NCBI RefSeq assembly: GCF_027409185.1
Contig: NC_084462.1
Location: forward strand, 83,872,179 to 83,936,178
Source: Cynocephalus volans
Lineage: Eukaryota; Chordata; Mammalia; Dermoptera; Cynocephalidae
DNA length: 64,000 bases
Direction: 5' to 3'
The notes below the pieces were generated by a model. The model had not been told where the DNA came from. It did not search any database and saw only the letters and a list, made by a program, of their open reading frames with translations. A program made the translations under genes and the position numbers. Below, piece by piece: positions 23,371 through 35,880 of this stretch (positions within the stretch are counted from its first letter, which is position 1; every line of letters starts with the position of its first letter).

Positions 23371-23546
23371 ATGATACCATAATGAAAATCAAAAGACAAG
23401 CCACAAACTTACAGATATGTAGTGCATATAACTGATAAAAGAATAGTATCGAGTATATTAAAGACTTACAAATCATTAAGACTAACAACTCAGTAAAAAA
23501 GTGTGCAAAAGATATGAACAGGCAATTCTCAAATCAGAAAACTGAA
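23371..23546 (+). mobile_element. Old L1 ORF2 fragment, second copy
   Basis: AAATCAAAAGACAAGCCACA and GTGCAAAAGATATGAACAGG overlap in L1 coordinates with the fragment before 23240, so this is a separate L1. It continues after the two LTRs, at 24113-24149 and 24584-25260. Confidence 0.7.
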
Positions 23547-24112
23547 TGACCAAAACCTCTGACCAAGATGACCTTAATGTTTCCCTCAGCCTGACTAAAT
23601 TTTACTCAGGTTTCTTCCTTATTCTAGCCCCTAACCTTTCTTTTCTTAGAGCATTTACTTTAGAAAACTTCTAATTATAAATCTTTTCTCTGTCCCTTTG
23701 AGATACAAATCTTTTAAAAAGCCCCTTTTCAGATTTGCAATCTAGGAATGTCTCTCTCAAGGACTTGGGAGCCATCTCATTGAAATGTAATCATCAAGGG
23801 AGGTAGTAGCCCTATCTCCCAGTCTTTGTGGGAGGGTGGGCACCAGTCAGCAAACACAGGTGACCTAGTCATGGAGAAAAACATTTGTAAGTTTGGGAAT
23901 AACTCTATATCCTTGGCACATCCCATTGACAGGTCTCCCTCCTAATATCTTCCAGTACTTTCCACTAGCTCACTCTGGCATTTAAAGATCCTCTTGCCCT
24001 TTGCTTTAGCAGAGTCGAGTTTAGACTGCATTTTGGTCTCTTGCCACTACTGCAATAGCCTTGAATAAAGTCTTCCTTAATTAACTTTGTCCATTCATCT
24101 TTTGCTTTGACA
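23547..24112 (+). mobile_element. Retroviral LTR, unclassified
   Basis: About 566 bases from TGACC to TGACA. A TATA-like TTTAAAGA lies at 23981 and AATAAA at 24064, 80 bases apart, followed by a T-rich U5-like end. This order of signals fits a solo LTR in plus orientation. The surrounding L1 resumes on the right, so it is an insertion, but no clean target duplication was found; a small deletion at the site is likely. Confidence 0.65.
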
Positions 24113-24149
24113 CTTCTAATCAGGAAAATACAAAATAAAATTATACATG

Positions 24150-24583
24150 TGTATTAGTCTGTTTCTTTTGCTTATAACAAAATACTTGGAACTGGGTAAT
24201 TTATAAAGAAAAATGAAATTTATTGCTTAGTTTCTGAGGCTGGGAAGTCCAAAGTCCATCTGGTGGTGGCAACAGTGACCCAGGGGTCTCACACTGCAAG
24301 ATGGTGGAAACAGAGAGAGAGAAAGAGTGAGAGCCTAACCTCCTCCTTCACTCTCTTTTTAAAGCCCTCAGAATCACGCCCCTGACCACTATTATTAATC
24401 CATTCACTACTGCACAGTACTACCATCCAATCACCTCTTCGAGGCCCCATCTTTCAGTTACCATAATAGGATTTCCCACCCTCTTAACAGACACAGTGGG
24501 GACTAAGTTTCTAATACATAAAATGTGGGGGATACAATTCAAGCTTCAGTGAGTTTTGGGGGGGTATAAGGCAATCCGCTACA
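24150..24583 (-). mobile_element. MaLR LTR, reverse
   Basis: Starts TGTATTAGTCTGTTTCTTTT and contains ACTGGGTAATTTATAAAG, GAGGCTGGGAAGTCCAAAGT, AATCCATTCACTACTGCA, AATCACCTCTTCGAGGCCCC and ATAATAGGATTTCCCACCCT: the reverse complement of a MST/MLT1-class LTR. It ends at GCTACA. Inserted in old L1 sequence. It is homologous to 38995-39981 and, inverted, to 55019-55468. Confidence 0.85.
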
Positions 24584-25260
24584 CATATATATCATTTTAC
24601 AGCCATCAGAATGGCAAATATTAGTGAGACTGGAGAGCAATAGGAAATCTTCTGCAGTCCTAGTGTGAATATAAATTGGCATAATCCTTTTTGGGATACA
24701 ACCTGGCAATCTCTAGAAAAGTTCTCTGATGAAGCAACGCCATTACTAGATATATACCCTAGAGAAACTCTTAGGTGCACAAGAAGATATATAGCAGTTA
24801 TGGCAGCTATGTTTTTAATAACAAAAACAGAAAACCTAATTGTTCAATGCAAGAATGGATAAATTATGGTATACCAATAAAATCATAGAATAATGGATAA
24901 AGCTCGCAAATATAAAGCTGACTAAAGAAATGAAGTTGCAGAATACACACAGCACCATATCATGAAAACAATTTAAAGACATGTTAAACAATATCTTACA
25001 TTGCCTAGGGACTCATACATATCACCATGCATTTCTTTATGGTATTTTTGCTGTATATAAAGGTCCAATTCTGAGACTGGTTACCTCTAAGGATGGGGGT
25101 GGGGAGGAGAGAGGGTAATGGATCAGGGAGGAACACAGGGGATGTCACATAGGTTGACAGTGTTTCATTTTTTGATCTGAATGGTGGAAACAGGGATTAC
25201 AATATTCTTCATCAGTATTTTATCTCTAAAATTTTATAAGAAAATGATTTTGGGGAAATG
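24584..25260 (+). mobile_element. Old L1 fragment, continued
   Basis: ATATCATTTTACAGCCATCA then GAATGGCAAATATTAGTGAG, ATTACTAGATATATACCCTA, and a 3'UTR with a GGGTGGGGAGGAG run. It continues the plus-strand L1 split by the two LTRs. Confidence 0.8.
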
Positions 25261-27140
25261 AGTTGAGCATTTCTGTTTTATTTCAACACCTAGGTGTCAT
25301 TAAATTTTTACTGTGTCCTTGAGGTAGTGTGTCTTCTTAGAACTGTAAATGAGATTCAGCCAAGTTTGAGCTGGTGATTGAATTGTAACTCCAGTCCCAC
25401 CTCTGTCTCTGGAACATTGTATGATCTGAACACATAGTAACATTCTGAACACTTGAGCTTCCTTCAGAGGGAAATGGTTATGCCAGTACTTGGCACAGAA
25501 GTCTTGGCAATAATGTTTGGCTTGTGAGCCAGTTATGCTGCTTTTGCCTCAAAGGTAGGATAGTCAGAGACAATCACATTGAAGTTTCTTAGTAACTATG
25601 ATTGAGTTAAAAAAGGTAGACAGGGGGTGGAGTTGGAGATGAGTTCCTCATTAAATTTCTGCCCCTCTTCTTCCCCGGCTCATCTCATGGTGAGGAACCA
25701 CTTTTTCTACAAGTTTGGAAGTTTGTGGGAACATAGGTGGGCTCTGACAGCATTTCTAATGGTAAAGTCCATGGCTGGGAATAAGGTGCCAGGAGGGATA
25801 CTTGTGGTAGACGTCCTGCATGGAGGTGGGTAGAGGTTGGATGTGGTGGGGGAATGTCACGGCTGCTTGTTTTCTGCTCACTGCTGAACATCCAGACATC
25901 GAGATGAAGAGTGAGACACAATATCACTACCTGTTTTTGAAACCTATCAGGAAATGCTTCCAGAATTTATTAGAGTAAAACACATAAGATGAAGATTAAT
26001 AGGGATAAATAGAGACTCTTGTATTTGTGTTCAAAGTAAATACATTCTGTAATACATAGAATTGAGATTGCTGGTTAACAGTCATGAGAAAAAGGTCTGG
26101 TAGATTTTAGTTGATGAAAAAGCTCAAAAACAAACAAACAAACAAACAAAACCAAACTGAACAAAAAAACAAAGCCAAGAGGGTAATGTCATCACCAAAC
26201 AGGCTAATTCTATCTCAGGCTACATTAATAGAAGTATGATACATAAAATGAGACTAGTGATAGTCTCTGCTGTACTGTAAGATAGCTAGAAAACATCTAA
26301 AGTAGTATGTTCAGTTCCAGATAACATGTTAGGTTGGATACTAATAAATGAAGGAGTTTCCAGAGCAGCATTTCTTATGCTGGTCTCTGAATTATTGTAT
26401 ATCAAGTGAGATGTTAATAGGTGATCTGAAGGAAAAATTTCCCATGGTCACAAAAGACTACTTACTAAACCTGTTTCCTGTGTGTTCATAGTTAATATTA
26501 ACATATTAAGGAGTCTTTGATCCTGAATTAAAAACCCATTTGACTTTGTTAAGCTACCCAAACATTTGACAAAAATCAAATTTAAAAAGAAAAAATAGTG
26601 CTTTCAGGTATGTAAGTAAACCTTAATATATTATCAGGGTCCTCAGCTCAAGACAGGCATGTAAGTCCACAAAGCAAAAGAAGCAATGAGTCCTCTGTAG
26701 TTGGTTTTACCATTCTTTTTCTTTTAAACTTGTATTACAGAATAGCTTTTTGATGATCAAGAGAAATTAAAGAATGGCTTATGCAAGTCCTCCTGTAGTC
26801 TCCTTAGTCTACAGTCTTCAACTAAATAGCAGAAGAGCAGGCACTCAGAGAAAAAAGGCCAATTTCGGAGGTTTTGTGCATATGGTAGGCAAATGTAGAA
26901 ATGGCACTGATGACACTTATTCCTATGCTTGGACTCTTGATCCTGGGGCAGAACACCCTTGAGTACAGGCAGCTAATGATGCCTGTGATGGTAATGCATC
27001 TTCTTGTACTCCATTTTGGTTAATAGGCTGGTTGTGATGGGAGAAGCTATAGGAATAGGCTTATTTTCAAGGATCATCTGCACAAGCAATACATGTCCTC
27101 CAGGAGACATACCCTCTGTCTGGCCCACTTAGAGAAGAGT
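25261..27140. other. Unassigned sequence with (CAAA)n
   Basis: A short (CAAA)n tract is at 26127-26150. No other element recognised. Confidence 0.5.
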
Positions 27141-27144
27141 TAAA

Positions 27145-27860
27145 GAGAGTGACAACAGTTAGTGCTAGCAAGGATGTGGAGCAACTGCAATTCTCACAGA
27201 CTTCTGGGGATGCAAGGTGCTACAGCCAAGTGAGAAGACTGGTAGTTTCTTACAAAGTTAAATATCCTTTTACCAAATGGCTCAACAATTCCAAAGGAAT
27301 TGAAAACATATGGACATACAAAGACTTGCATGAAAATGTTCTTAGTAGCTTTATCCACAATCACTATTCCACTCCTATGTATAACCCAAGAGAAATGGAA
27401 GTGTATATTTATGCAAGTAATTGTACATAAATTTTAATAGCAGCTTTATTTATAATAGCACTGAAGTGGAAACAACACAAATAACCATCAATTCATGAGT
27501 GATCAACAAATTGTTGTATATCTATACAATGAAATGTACTACTCGGCACAAATAGAATGTTTACTCATGCAACTACATAGATGAACATCAAAGGTATTAT
27601 GCTAAGTGACAGAAGCCAGACACAAAGGCGATGTACTTTCTGATTTCATCCAGATAACTGATCAGTGGCTGCCAGGGACTGAGGATCAGGAGAGGGGACT
27701 GACTTTAAGGGAGATGGAGTATTTTAGGTAAAGGAAATGTTCTATGTTTGATTGTGGTGATAGTTACAACTGTGTATATTTGTCAAAGTTCTTCAAGTTT
27801 TATACTGTCAGAAGGGTGAATTTTATTGTATGTAAACTATACTTCAAATTTTGTTGCTGA
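27145..27860 (+). mobile_element. Old L1 3' end
   Basis: AAGGATGTGGAGCAACTGCA, CCACTCCTATGTATAACCCA, ATCTATACAATGAAATGTAC, ATCAGTGGCTGCCAGGGACT and TGTATGTAAACTATACTTCA give ORF2 end and 3'UTR of an L1M in the correct order. Confidence 0.85.
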
Positions 27861-28059
27861 AAAAAATTGACATGGACAAAGACATTCTAGAAAAGCACAA
27901 ACAAAAATAATGTACAAGTACAAATATTACTATCGAAGAAACTGAAATTTAGTGTTAAACTTATTGAGGGTAGAAGGGAAATTGAGTTTTGATAATTGGC
28001 AGGCAATGCTCATGAAAAAGATCTGACAGTCATGAGCTGTGTAAGTACCTGACAGTATA

Positions 28060-28420
28060 GCAGCTGAATATACAAAACATAAACTATTAGTTGGCTAGAA
28101 GAGCTTGATGAAATATAATCACAATGTGGGAGGTTTAGAAATACAATTTTAATGTGGGAAATTTTGCTACACTTTTTCCAGAATCAAATAAAAAAAGGAG
28201 AGAACGTGGATAATACAAAAAACAATCTAACATGATATATATAGAATCTTCTATATACAGAACTTCACAGCCCTTGCAAAGAGAATATACAACTTTTTAT
28301 ACACATGGAATATTTAAAAAATTGACAATGTATTGGCCAAAAAGAAAACCCTGACTGCTAAATTCGTGAAACAAATTGGAGGGCTTTCCATCTTTTTCTG
28401 TTGTCTGGGTATATGGATAA
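28060..28420 (+). mobile_element. Old L1 ORF2 fragment (endonuclease/RT linker region)
   Basis: ATAATCACAATGTGGGAGG, ATATAGAATCTTCTATATAC, ACAGAACTTCACAGCCC and CACATGGAATATTTAAAAAA match the L1 ORF2 stretch around 'tatagaatcttctaccca...cacatggaacatt'. Heavily diverged. Confidence 0.55.
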
Positions 28421-28955
28421 ATAAATTGGAAAAGTGGATTTGGTATGACAAGAAATACTATTAAGAGAAAAAGGCAAAGTACTGATTAATGGAAGAAATG
28501 TTCTATTTTGGTTAGAAAAAACATATCTAAATTTTTACAAATGAATATGCATATATTTGTGTGAGCAAGGAGAGAGTGGCAGAACTAGATTGTTACTGTT
28601 GGTTACCTCGTTGTGGGATAGGGTGGGGGAAGGGGATTAGCATTTCCTTCATGTATTTTCCCAATGTTTCACATGTTGTGATACTGATTTACTGAAAACT
28701 GGAGGGTAAAAAAGCCTTAAAAACAGTATATGATAAAATGGATGTAAAGCTTTTGACACTTTTCTTCACAGATTGCTTGCCTTAACTCTTTATTCTTTGT
28801 TCTTTGGTAAAATTTCCAGCCCCTTCCTTGTCTCTTCCCACTCCCTACCAAGTGTTCTGTAGACTTAGGAGGAACGTAAAGTAGCTCTTTGTTACGAGCC
28901 TGAAGTTTCAGGTTTGATCCTTATTTATAACATGTAAATGTATACTGGTATTTTC
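28421..28955. other. Unassigned sequence
   Basis: Nothing recognised. Confidence 0.5.
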
Positions 28956-29100
28956 CATTCATGATTTCATTCTATAAATATTTGTGTAAATATTACATTG
29001 CAGAGTTTCTGCCAGGCCCTGGAGATGCAGTGGGGGAATAAGAGTTGGGGAATAAGCTAGGCCCAGTTTCTACCCATAAGGAGGTTACACTCGGATGGAT
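28956..29100 (+). repeat. Ancient mammalian repeat fragment
   Basis: TTCATTCTATAAATATTTGTG ... GCCAGGCCCTGGAGATGCAG ... CCATAAGGAGGTTACACTC resembles the 'aacaaatatttattgag...ccaggcactggggatacag...catggagcttacattct' family. Confidence 0.5.
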
Positions 29101-30348
29101 GCACCCAGAAGGGACAAGAGCATTTCCAAGCAGAAACATTCAAGTTATTGCACGAAAGGCAACATATAAGAAGTTTTGAACATAGAACCGGTTACCGAAG
29201 ACAAGCATTTATGCTAAGAAAGAACAAGATTTCCCAATTTACAAACTTCTCTCTCATATTAACTGAAGCAGAGACCCCATTCAGTCTTATCGAAGAATTA
29301 GTGCTTGGGTTTAGTTTGGTGAGAATGAGGTTAATATTTTATCATTGGCAACAAATGGCAATAATTATTATCCACCAGGAGCTCTGCATATGGGGTTTCT
29401 GCTTCAGCTAAGTTGGAGGTAAGACAGCATATGCAGTCTCTCTGGGACCTCAGGACCCACAAAGAAAGTGACAGTTGCTTTATAAAATCTCCACCTTCTC
29501 TTCAAGTGCATTACACAGCAAGACTTCCTTCAGCACCGTGTTAACTTTACTCTGTTTCAGCAGATGTCTAGTCCTAAAATAAAATTTTTCCCTATTTAAT
29601 GTTTCTATTAAAAGTCCCTTGTGGCCACACACAGTAGTAATCTCCAGATTACTAGAAACACTTCAGGGGAATCTGGTACAATATGCAAGCCTGGAACATG
29701 TTAGGATGTTAATCTCAAATATCTGAAGTTACCCTGCTATCTCAGAGGACTTGAGGAAATAGTCATTTGGGGAGAAAAACAAAATGTAGCCCAGGGAAGA
29801 GGGGTTTGACTCATGTCAGTACTGTGGATACATTTAAAAAGGGGAGATGAGATTCGCATCTGCTTCATGTAAGTCACCATTCAGAAGATAAGGCACCTAG
29901 CTGCTTTATTGCACAACCTGAAGAATGTTAGATCCTTGCATTTAAATCTTTTCCACTCCCTATGTTTTGTTCTTTTGGGTCTCTAGAAAATCTGAATTTA
30001 AAAGACAACACTGGTCAGGAAAAACTGTGAAAGATGTTGAAATGGGCAAGGACAGATTAATGGGTGTCTTGTCTACCTCATCTGTCTTTCATAGCTTTAT
30101 TTTACAATTTTGAAAATTCCAGAAACCTGATAATGCAAATCTTGTCCAGTGATATGCAAATTAATTGTGTCTAGTGAAACACAATTGTTTATTGCCTTGT
30201 GGATAGCGCATTTTGCATTATTTGTGAAATTATTTCAGTTTCTTGTTCCCCTGTATATGTGTCTGCTCTTTTGATTTCCCTTTGAGTAGCAAAGAGTAGT
30301 AACATTTACTGGCTGCTTCATTGATTAATGAATAAAATATATGATATA
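29101..30348. other. Unassigned sequence
   Basis: An 87-codon frame at 29148-29411 has no recognised domain. No repeat family identified. Confidence 0.5.
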
Positions 30349-31864
30349 TGAGGGATCTCCAAAAAGATCATGAAAAATGCATATTATGAAAAAACTATGC
30401 ATGTATTTCAAAATTTTATTGCATCAAAATAAACTCATACTAACTTGTTATAACATGTCTGAACAGGATCTAGTTTGAGGCATTAAGAAGAATAAATAGT
30501 GCTAAACAACATGCTATAAGCTTTGCATTAAAATATACAACTAATTATGTTTAATATATTAACTTTTGCATTCTTTACTCAGCTCCTAACTATAAAAACC
30601 TTGAAACTAAAAACTTTGATAAACCATGGTTCATCTTTTATGCTTTATTTAAGCTCTAGCACAATGAATGCAATAAACTTTTAGGAAGTAGTTTTACCAA
30701 GGAAAAAAAGTCTATTCTCCGGCTGTTTAAAAAAAAAAAAAAAAAAAAGGTAAGCCATCAGTTTGAAAAGAGCCTCTACAAGAGCAACATGAATTCTGCT
30801 AAAATTGAAGCAAGAACAAACATCAAATTTATGGTGAAGCTTTGGTGGATGAAAGGTGAAATTATTCATGCCTTCCAAAAAGTTTATGGGGACAGTGCCC
30901 CAAAGAAATCAGCAGTTTACAAATGGATAACTTGTTTTAAGAGGGATGAGATGGTGTTTAAGACGAATTCCACAGCGGCAGACCATCGACATCAATTTAC
31001 AGGGAAAAAATTAATCTTGTTCATGCCCTAATTGAAGAGGACCAGTGATTAGAAGCAGAAACAATAGCCAACACCACAGACATCTCAAGTGGTTCAAATT
31101 ACACAATTCTGACTGAAAAATTATATTTCAGTAAACTTTCTGCTGTATGGCCACTAGAACTGTTGTGCCTAGATCAGCTACAGACAAGAGCAGAGCTTTC
31201 GATGGAAACTTTAAACATGTGGCATCAAGATTCTGAAGGATTTCTTTGAAAAATTATAACAGGAGATGAAACATGACTTTACCAGTATGATTCTGAAGAC
31301 AAAGCACAATCAAAGTAACGGCCACCAAGAGGTGGAAGTGTCCAGTCAAAGCAAAAGTAGACTAATAAAGAGCAAAGGTTATGGCAACTGTTTTTTGGGA
31401 TGCTCAAGGCATTTTGCTTGTTGACTTTCTGGGAGGCCAAAGAACAATAAAGTGCTTATTTTGAGAGTGTTTGGAGAAAGTTAGCCAAAGTGTTAGCAGA
31501 AAAATGCCTGGGAAAGAGTCCTTCACCATGACAATGTGCCTGCTCATTTTTCTTCTCAAATAAGGGCAATTTTGCAAGTGTTTTGATGGGAAATCATTAG
31601 GCAATCACCTTGCAGTTGTGATTTGTCTTCTTCTGACTTTTAGTTTCCTAATCTTAAAAAAACCTTTAAAGGGCACCCAATTTTCTTCAGACTGCATTGA
31701 CGTGGTTAAATGCTCAGGACCCTCAATTCTTTAGGGATGAATTAAATGGCTGCTATCATTGCTGACAAAAGTGTCTTGAACTGGATGAAGCTTATGTGGA
31801 GAAATAAAGTTTATATTTTTTATTTTTGTCTTTCCATTTCCATGAACTTCTTGAAGTTCTCTTA
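30349..31864 (+). mobile_element. Decayed mariner element
   Basis: Tc1/mariner DNA transposon of about 1.5 kb between TA dinucleotides (30347-30348 and 31865-31866). The left end reads TGAGGGATCTCCAAAAAGATCATG and the right end, reversed, TAAGAGAACTTCAAGAAGTTCATG. A degenerate transposase lies inside. A poly-A run at 30728-30748 in the leader is probably a later expansion. The ends are close to those of the MITEs at 4255 and 8226. Confidence 0.88.
30789..31815 (+). pseudogene. Mariner transposase pseudogene
   Basis: Transposase cuts and pastes the element using a DDD catalytic triad. The N-terminal helix-turn-helix region is open for 80 codons from ATG 30789 (KFMVKLWWMKGEIIHAF, then SAVYKWITCFKRDEM), as in mariner proteins. 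Downstream pieces are recognisable in shifting frames: G-D-E-T near 31263 (first catalytic Asp), FWDAQG-like text near 31397, a HDN.PAH motif near 31530 (second Asp) and D-L-(S)3-D-F near 31630 (third Asp region). Multiple stop codons, including one directly after GDET, and frameshifts kill it. The reading frame ends near AATAAAG at 31802. Confidence 0.85.
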
Positions 31865-31866
31865 TA

Positions 31867-33129
31867 TGTTTATATTTATTCAGAAGTCACAATTTTTTTT
31901 TCAACATATCTTAATATATTTCTGGGAAAGATAAATCATTATGTCCTAAAGCACATCACAAAGAATGTTCTACAAAATACTGGCTCCACTGGGTGCTAAG
32001 AGGGATTATGTGTTGAAAAAGGTGACCAGTTCTGTGATCAAATATGTTTGGGAAATTTAGGATTGAACAAAATCTTTATTGAAAATTTCAGTCTTAAATA
32101 TGCCAAGGTGCAATATTAATCTCCAGGAGAGGAATATAGTTTGTTTAGTTTCAACAGATCACTCGACCAAAGAATGCTCTGGGAAAGGTACTTTGAGAAA
32201 TCCTGCCTCAGGAGGAATTGTTCACAAAAATTTGCTGAGGGAGTGCTTAGCCCACCTTTGGCTCTGGTGGAGGAGGCCAGAGAACATACAATGTTGAAAA
32301 GAAGGAACTAGAGGTAAAGAGGAGCCAAAATAAACTACACCTTTATGGAATTTTGTCTAGGATTGGCCTTGATCAGTGATTGGTCCCAAATGATGTTCCC
32401 AGCTCTGACACATGTGGTTAGGAAATGTGTGTGCCCTTTAGCAAGTAGCTCAGTAAGGAGCTATAATATAGTATTGCTGTTAGTGTCCCTAGAGTGTCCG
32501 GGAAAGCTGAAGCCATGCCCCAAACTTGGATTAATTTAGGATAGACCTATCAAGTTTATAACCAAACCAGTTGGGGTGGGTATGGGTGTTTGGAGGTGTG
32601 AAGAAGTCTGATGTGGATGAAGGAAGGAAAGTTCTAGGTTCATTAGGTCATCATGCTTCTTCAAGTGGATTTTGCACCTACAAATGCTGGGGTAGTTGGT
32701 TGGTGCTGGGGGCTAGGGATTAAGGGACACGAGCTCAGGGAATACTGTTTTCAAGAACTCCTAAAGGGGCTTCCCTAGGCTTTGATTACAGAGACATGCC
32801 ACGAGTCTTCATCATCTAAGTGCAGACTTCCTGATCTCATACAGACTTGCTACCCCTAAGGGCTTCTCAGCTTCCTGATGCTCCTCTCTGGACTCTGATT
32901 TATTTTTTGACAGTATTTTTTTCTTTATTTTAAAATAATTTATATTTGTATTCAATAAATATTTAATGAATATATTTAATGTGCCAGTTATTACATATGT
33001 TTGTTTAAAATATTTTGGAAAATACTGAAAAAAGCATAAAGACAAATTAAGATAACTGATTAATTTCATTATGAAGTAGCAGCCAATATTAAGTTTGTGT
33101 GTTCTAGTCTTTGCCTTACACACAGATGC
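31867..33129. other. Unassigned sequence
   Basis: A 103-codon reverse frame at 32812-33123 lies in AT-rich sequence and looks fortuitous. No repeat identified. Confidence 0.5.
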
Positions 33130-33500
33130 ATTTTATATATGTATTTTTAAAAAGAATATGGTATATTGAATTTTGTATGCTGACTTTTTTCAGTAGAGTT
33201 ATAAACATTCCCCCATGATATCAGGTATTATTCAGAAGCATATTTTTTCATACGTAATAATATTTAATTTTGTTGATCTGGTGCAACTTACTTAATCAGT
33301 TCTCTATTTTTATTAGAATTGTTTTCAAGTCTTTCATAAATCATCCAGATAACACCCTTTTACACAGAGCTTTGATCAAATCTCTAATAATTGCCTAAAG
33401 ATAAATTCCTTAATGTAGAATTATTACATCAAAGCACATGCATATCTTTCATCCTCTTGAAAGTTTTGGTGAAATTATATGAGGACTCTCACCAGCACAG
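33130..33500 (-). mobile_element. Old L1 (L1M/HAL1-type) fragment
   Basis: AAAGATAAATTCCTTAATGT then AGAATTATTACATCAAAGCA and GAGGACTCTCACCAGCACAG is the reverse complement of an L1 ORF2 end ('aggataaattcctagaagtggaattgctgggtcaaag...'). Confidence 0.55.
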
Positions 33501-34915
33501 TATGAAAAAACCTATTTCACTGATACTAAGGTTGTTATGGCCTGGCTGTAAGAATGAGATCACAGTTTTGGGAAAACTTAGGCAGAGAGGCCTTGATAAG
33601 TTTATTATATTTTTACTCCCTGCTGTGGCTCTGGCTTATGGGAGCAAATGTGATTGAAAAGCCCAATTGTGTCCTGCCCTCCTCCATAGTCTGTCACCTG
33701 GCCAAGAGCCAACTGATCCAGGAAAGCATCTGGGGACTGGGAGGTTGTGGAACCATGGGCAGTCTGCCTGTGGATGCCCAAATCTACTCTCTGGACAATT
33801 TCTGGAGATTTGACTGTCTGTCCCTGGACTCCTGCTTGTCTTATAGTTGGGGGCAGATCCCCCTTGGCAGCTGCACTGGTATTCAGACTGGCTTTCAGAT
33901 CTTTGCTGTTATTCTCCTTCAGGTGTGCTGAGCCTTCAGGAAGGCAGAGAAGGCGAAGAACTCACACTCAGAAACTGAACAGAATTAACCAGAGGAGTTA
34001 AGAGTGCCCAGGGCCAATGGAACCCATGGTTTTTTGGGTCTCTGCTTGCTTTTGGCTTTTAGATGTAAGACTTGAGCAATGAATTTGTTACATCTTCTCT
34101 GATTCTGATGCTTTTGAGAGTGAGATTTTATAACTTGTTTCTCTATACGTTCAAGCATTGGTAATTGGTGTCACTTTTGCGTTATATTTATGTGGAGCAA
34201 ATGCTGAAGTAAACAAAACCTTGTGCCGTATTAAGCAGTTAGTCAGCAGAAACCCATGAGAATCTTGTTTGGCAAATTTGGTATACTGTGTTTTTCTGCA
34301 TTATTTTATTAGGCCTTTTTTTTTTTTACAGGCCACTGTTCTGACAAGCTGCTTTTGCAAAGGTAATTTGCCAGAAAAGTTTACCTTATAATTGAAATGT
34401 TCCACATGTAGGATTTCTTTCTAATGTTTCTTTTTAGTATAAAATTTTAGGCTCAAATTTTAAAAATTATTTTCTAAATCACAAGATTAATTCTGTTAGT
34501 TTATGAAATTTACCTGATCATGTATAAATACAGATGTAATTTGTTAATTCAGTAACTTACCAAATGATCCACTAAGAAACAGCTAAATATTTTGTGAATT
34601 TATCATTCAGAACCATCTCTCCTCAAATACAGCAAGGGCTTTCGTTTCTTTCTCCTCCTCTCCTCCTTCCCTTCCCTATCAGTGTTCTGTCTCTACTTCC
34701 TCATCAAATCATGATTCTAGATCTATTGGATATAAACCAAAAAGGACAAAACAGCCATTACTGCTGTTTCCTCTTAAATACACTTTAAATGTGTTTTCTG
34801 ATGAAATTAGAAACAAAAACCTATCCTTGATTAATTAAGCTTTACTTTTTATCTTTAACAATAATTAAATTTATTTCTCGTTTTTGACAATTTAAATCAG
34901 AGATAAAGAATAGTG
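33501..34915. other. Unassigned sequence
   Basis: 33540-34010 is richer in GC and has a 125-codon frame (33554-33931) without a recognised domain. A poly-T run lies at 34317-34329. It could hold a non-coding exon or an unrecognised LTR; I see nothing decisive. Confidence 0.4.
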
Positions 34916-35005
34916 CAGAAGCAGAATCATAGAATCAAAGAGTATTTGAGAAGTCTTAGAAATTGCCTAGTTTAAATGTTCTTGTTTTTATAGATGTGGA
35001 AACCA
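34916..35005 (+). repeat. Ancient mammalian repeat fragment (CR1/L3-like end)
   Basis: AGAATCATAGAATCAAAGAG ... AAATTGCCTAGTTTAAATG ... TTTTTATAGATGTGGAAACC resembles the 'atagaatcatagaatc...' repeat end seen in CR1-type elements and the fragment at 15110. Confidence 0.4.
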
Positions 35006-35696
35006 AGCCCTGTTCTTTGGAGAATTTCACACATAAGATCAAAGATTAAGTTTTCTACTGCACGGAACAAACATCATGGATGCATTTTAAGCCTCCTAAA
35101 TTCTCTATGAAGCATTTTCAGTATTTGCATGATGAACTTCAAATGCTTTAGATTTTTCTGTTAAGTGTTTTTGGGTTGTCATTAGCAAGCCCAATTTTAC
35201 ACATTTAAAATATTGGGTATTTGTTCTGCAATTGTTCTTGGACTGAAATACAGTACACATAATCAATAAAGTGAAACTCATTTAAAAATCTATATTTTAA
35301 AATACACATGTCAAATATAGAGAATGGCTTATGAAGACACTATTCTTTCCTTAATAGACAAACCACACTGGTTTCTCAGATTCTTGCAACAGATTCGAGA
35401 CTGGGCACTAGTATCCCAAAGGGCTCCTCTGAAACAGAAGCTTTACAGGTGGACTTTCTGTAACACATGCTAAAAATTGATCTCCCCCCCACCTAATTCC
35501 AGGCCTAGCAGAGAGAAAATCATGGATCAACGTGAGAGAAGTGCTTTTACAGAAAAACTTGAGCTTTTTTCAAATAATTACAGGTACATAAATCTAATTC
35601 AGTGGAACTATTCCTGTTACAACATGAGTTTTATGCAGAAGGGAGCCGCATTCTTCAGAGGCCTGTTAGTGATTTCATTCCCTAAAATCATGGTTT
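35006..35696. other. Unassigned sequence
   Basis: Nothing recognised. Confidence 0.5.
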
Positions 35697-35880
35697 TAAA
35701 AAATATTACATTTCACTATTTTTATTTTATTGAAACATTATTGTTATGTATATCTGTGGAGTACAGAGGTAAATATCAATACCTGTGTAAGATGTGTGAT
35801 GATCAAATTAGGATTATTAGCTTATTCATTACAAAACATACTCATTCTTTGTGTCTGTTAACCAATTTCTCACTGAAGTT
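35697..35880 (-). mobile_element. L1 3'UTR end fragment, reverse
   Basis: TTTTTATTTTATTGAAACAT, ATCTGTGGAGTACAGAGGTA and AAATTAGGATTATTAGCTTA are the reverse complement of an L1 3'UTR end. It explains most of a 174-codon frame spanning 35477-36001. Confidence 0.7.

Noticed and set aside
24145..24588. A target duplication around the MaLR LTR
   Set aside because: ACATG on the left and CATAT on the right do not match well enough to claim one.
33554..33931. A possible exon with a 125-codon frame
   Set aside because: No recognisable protein domain or supported splice boundaries; left as unassigned.
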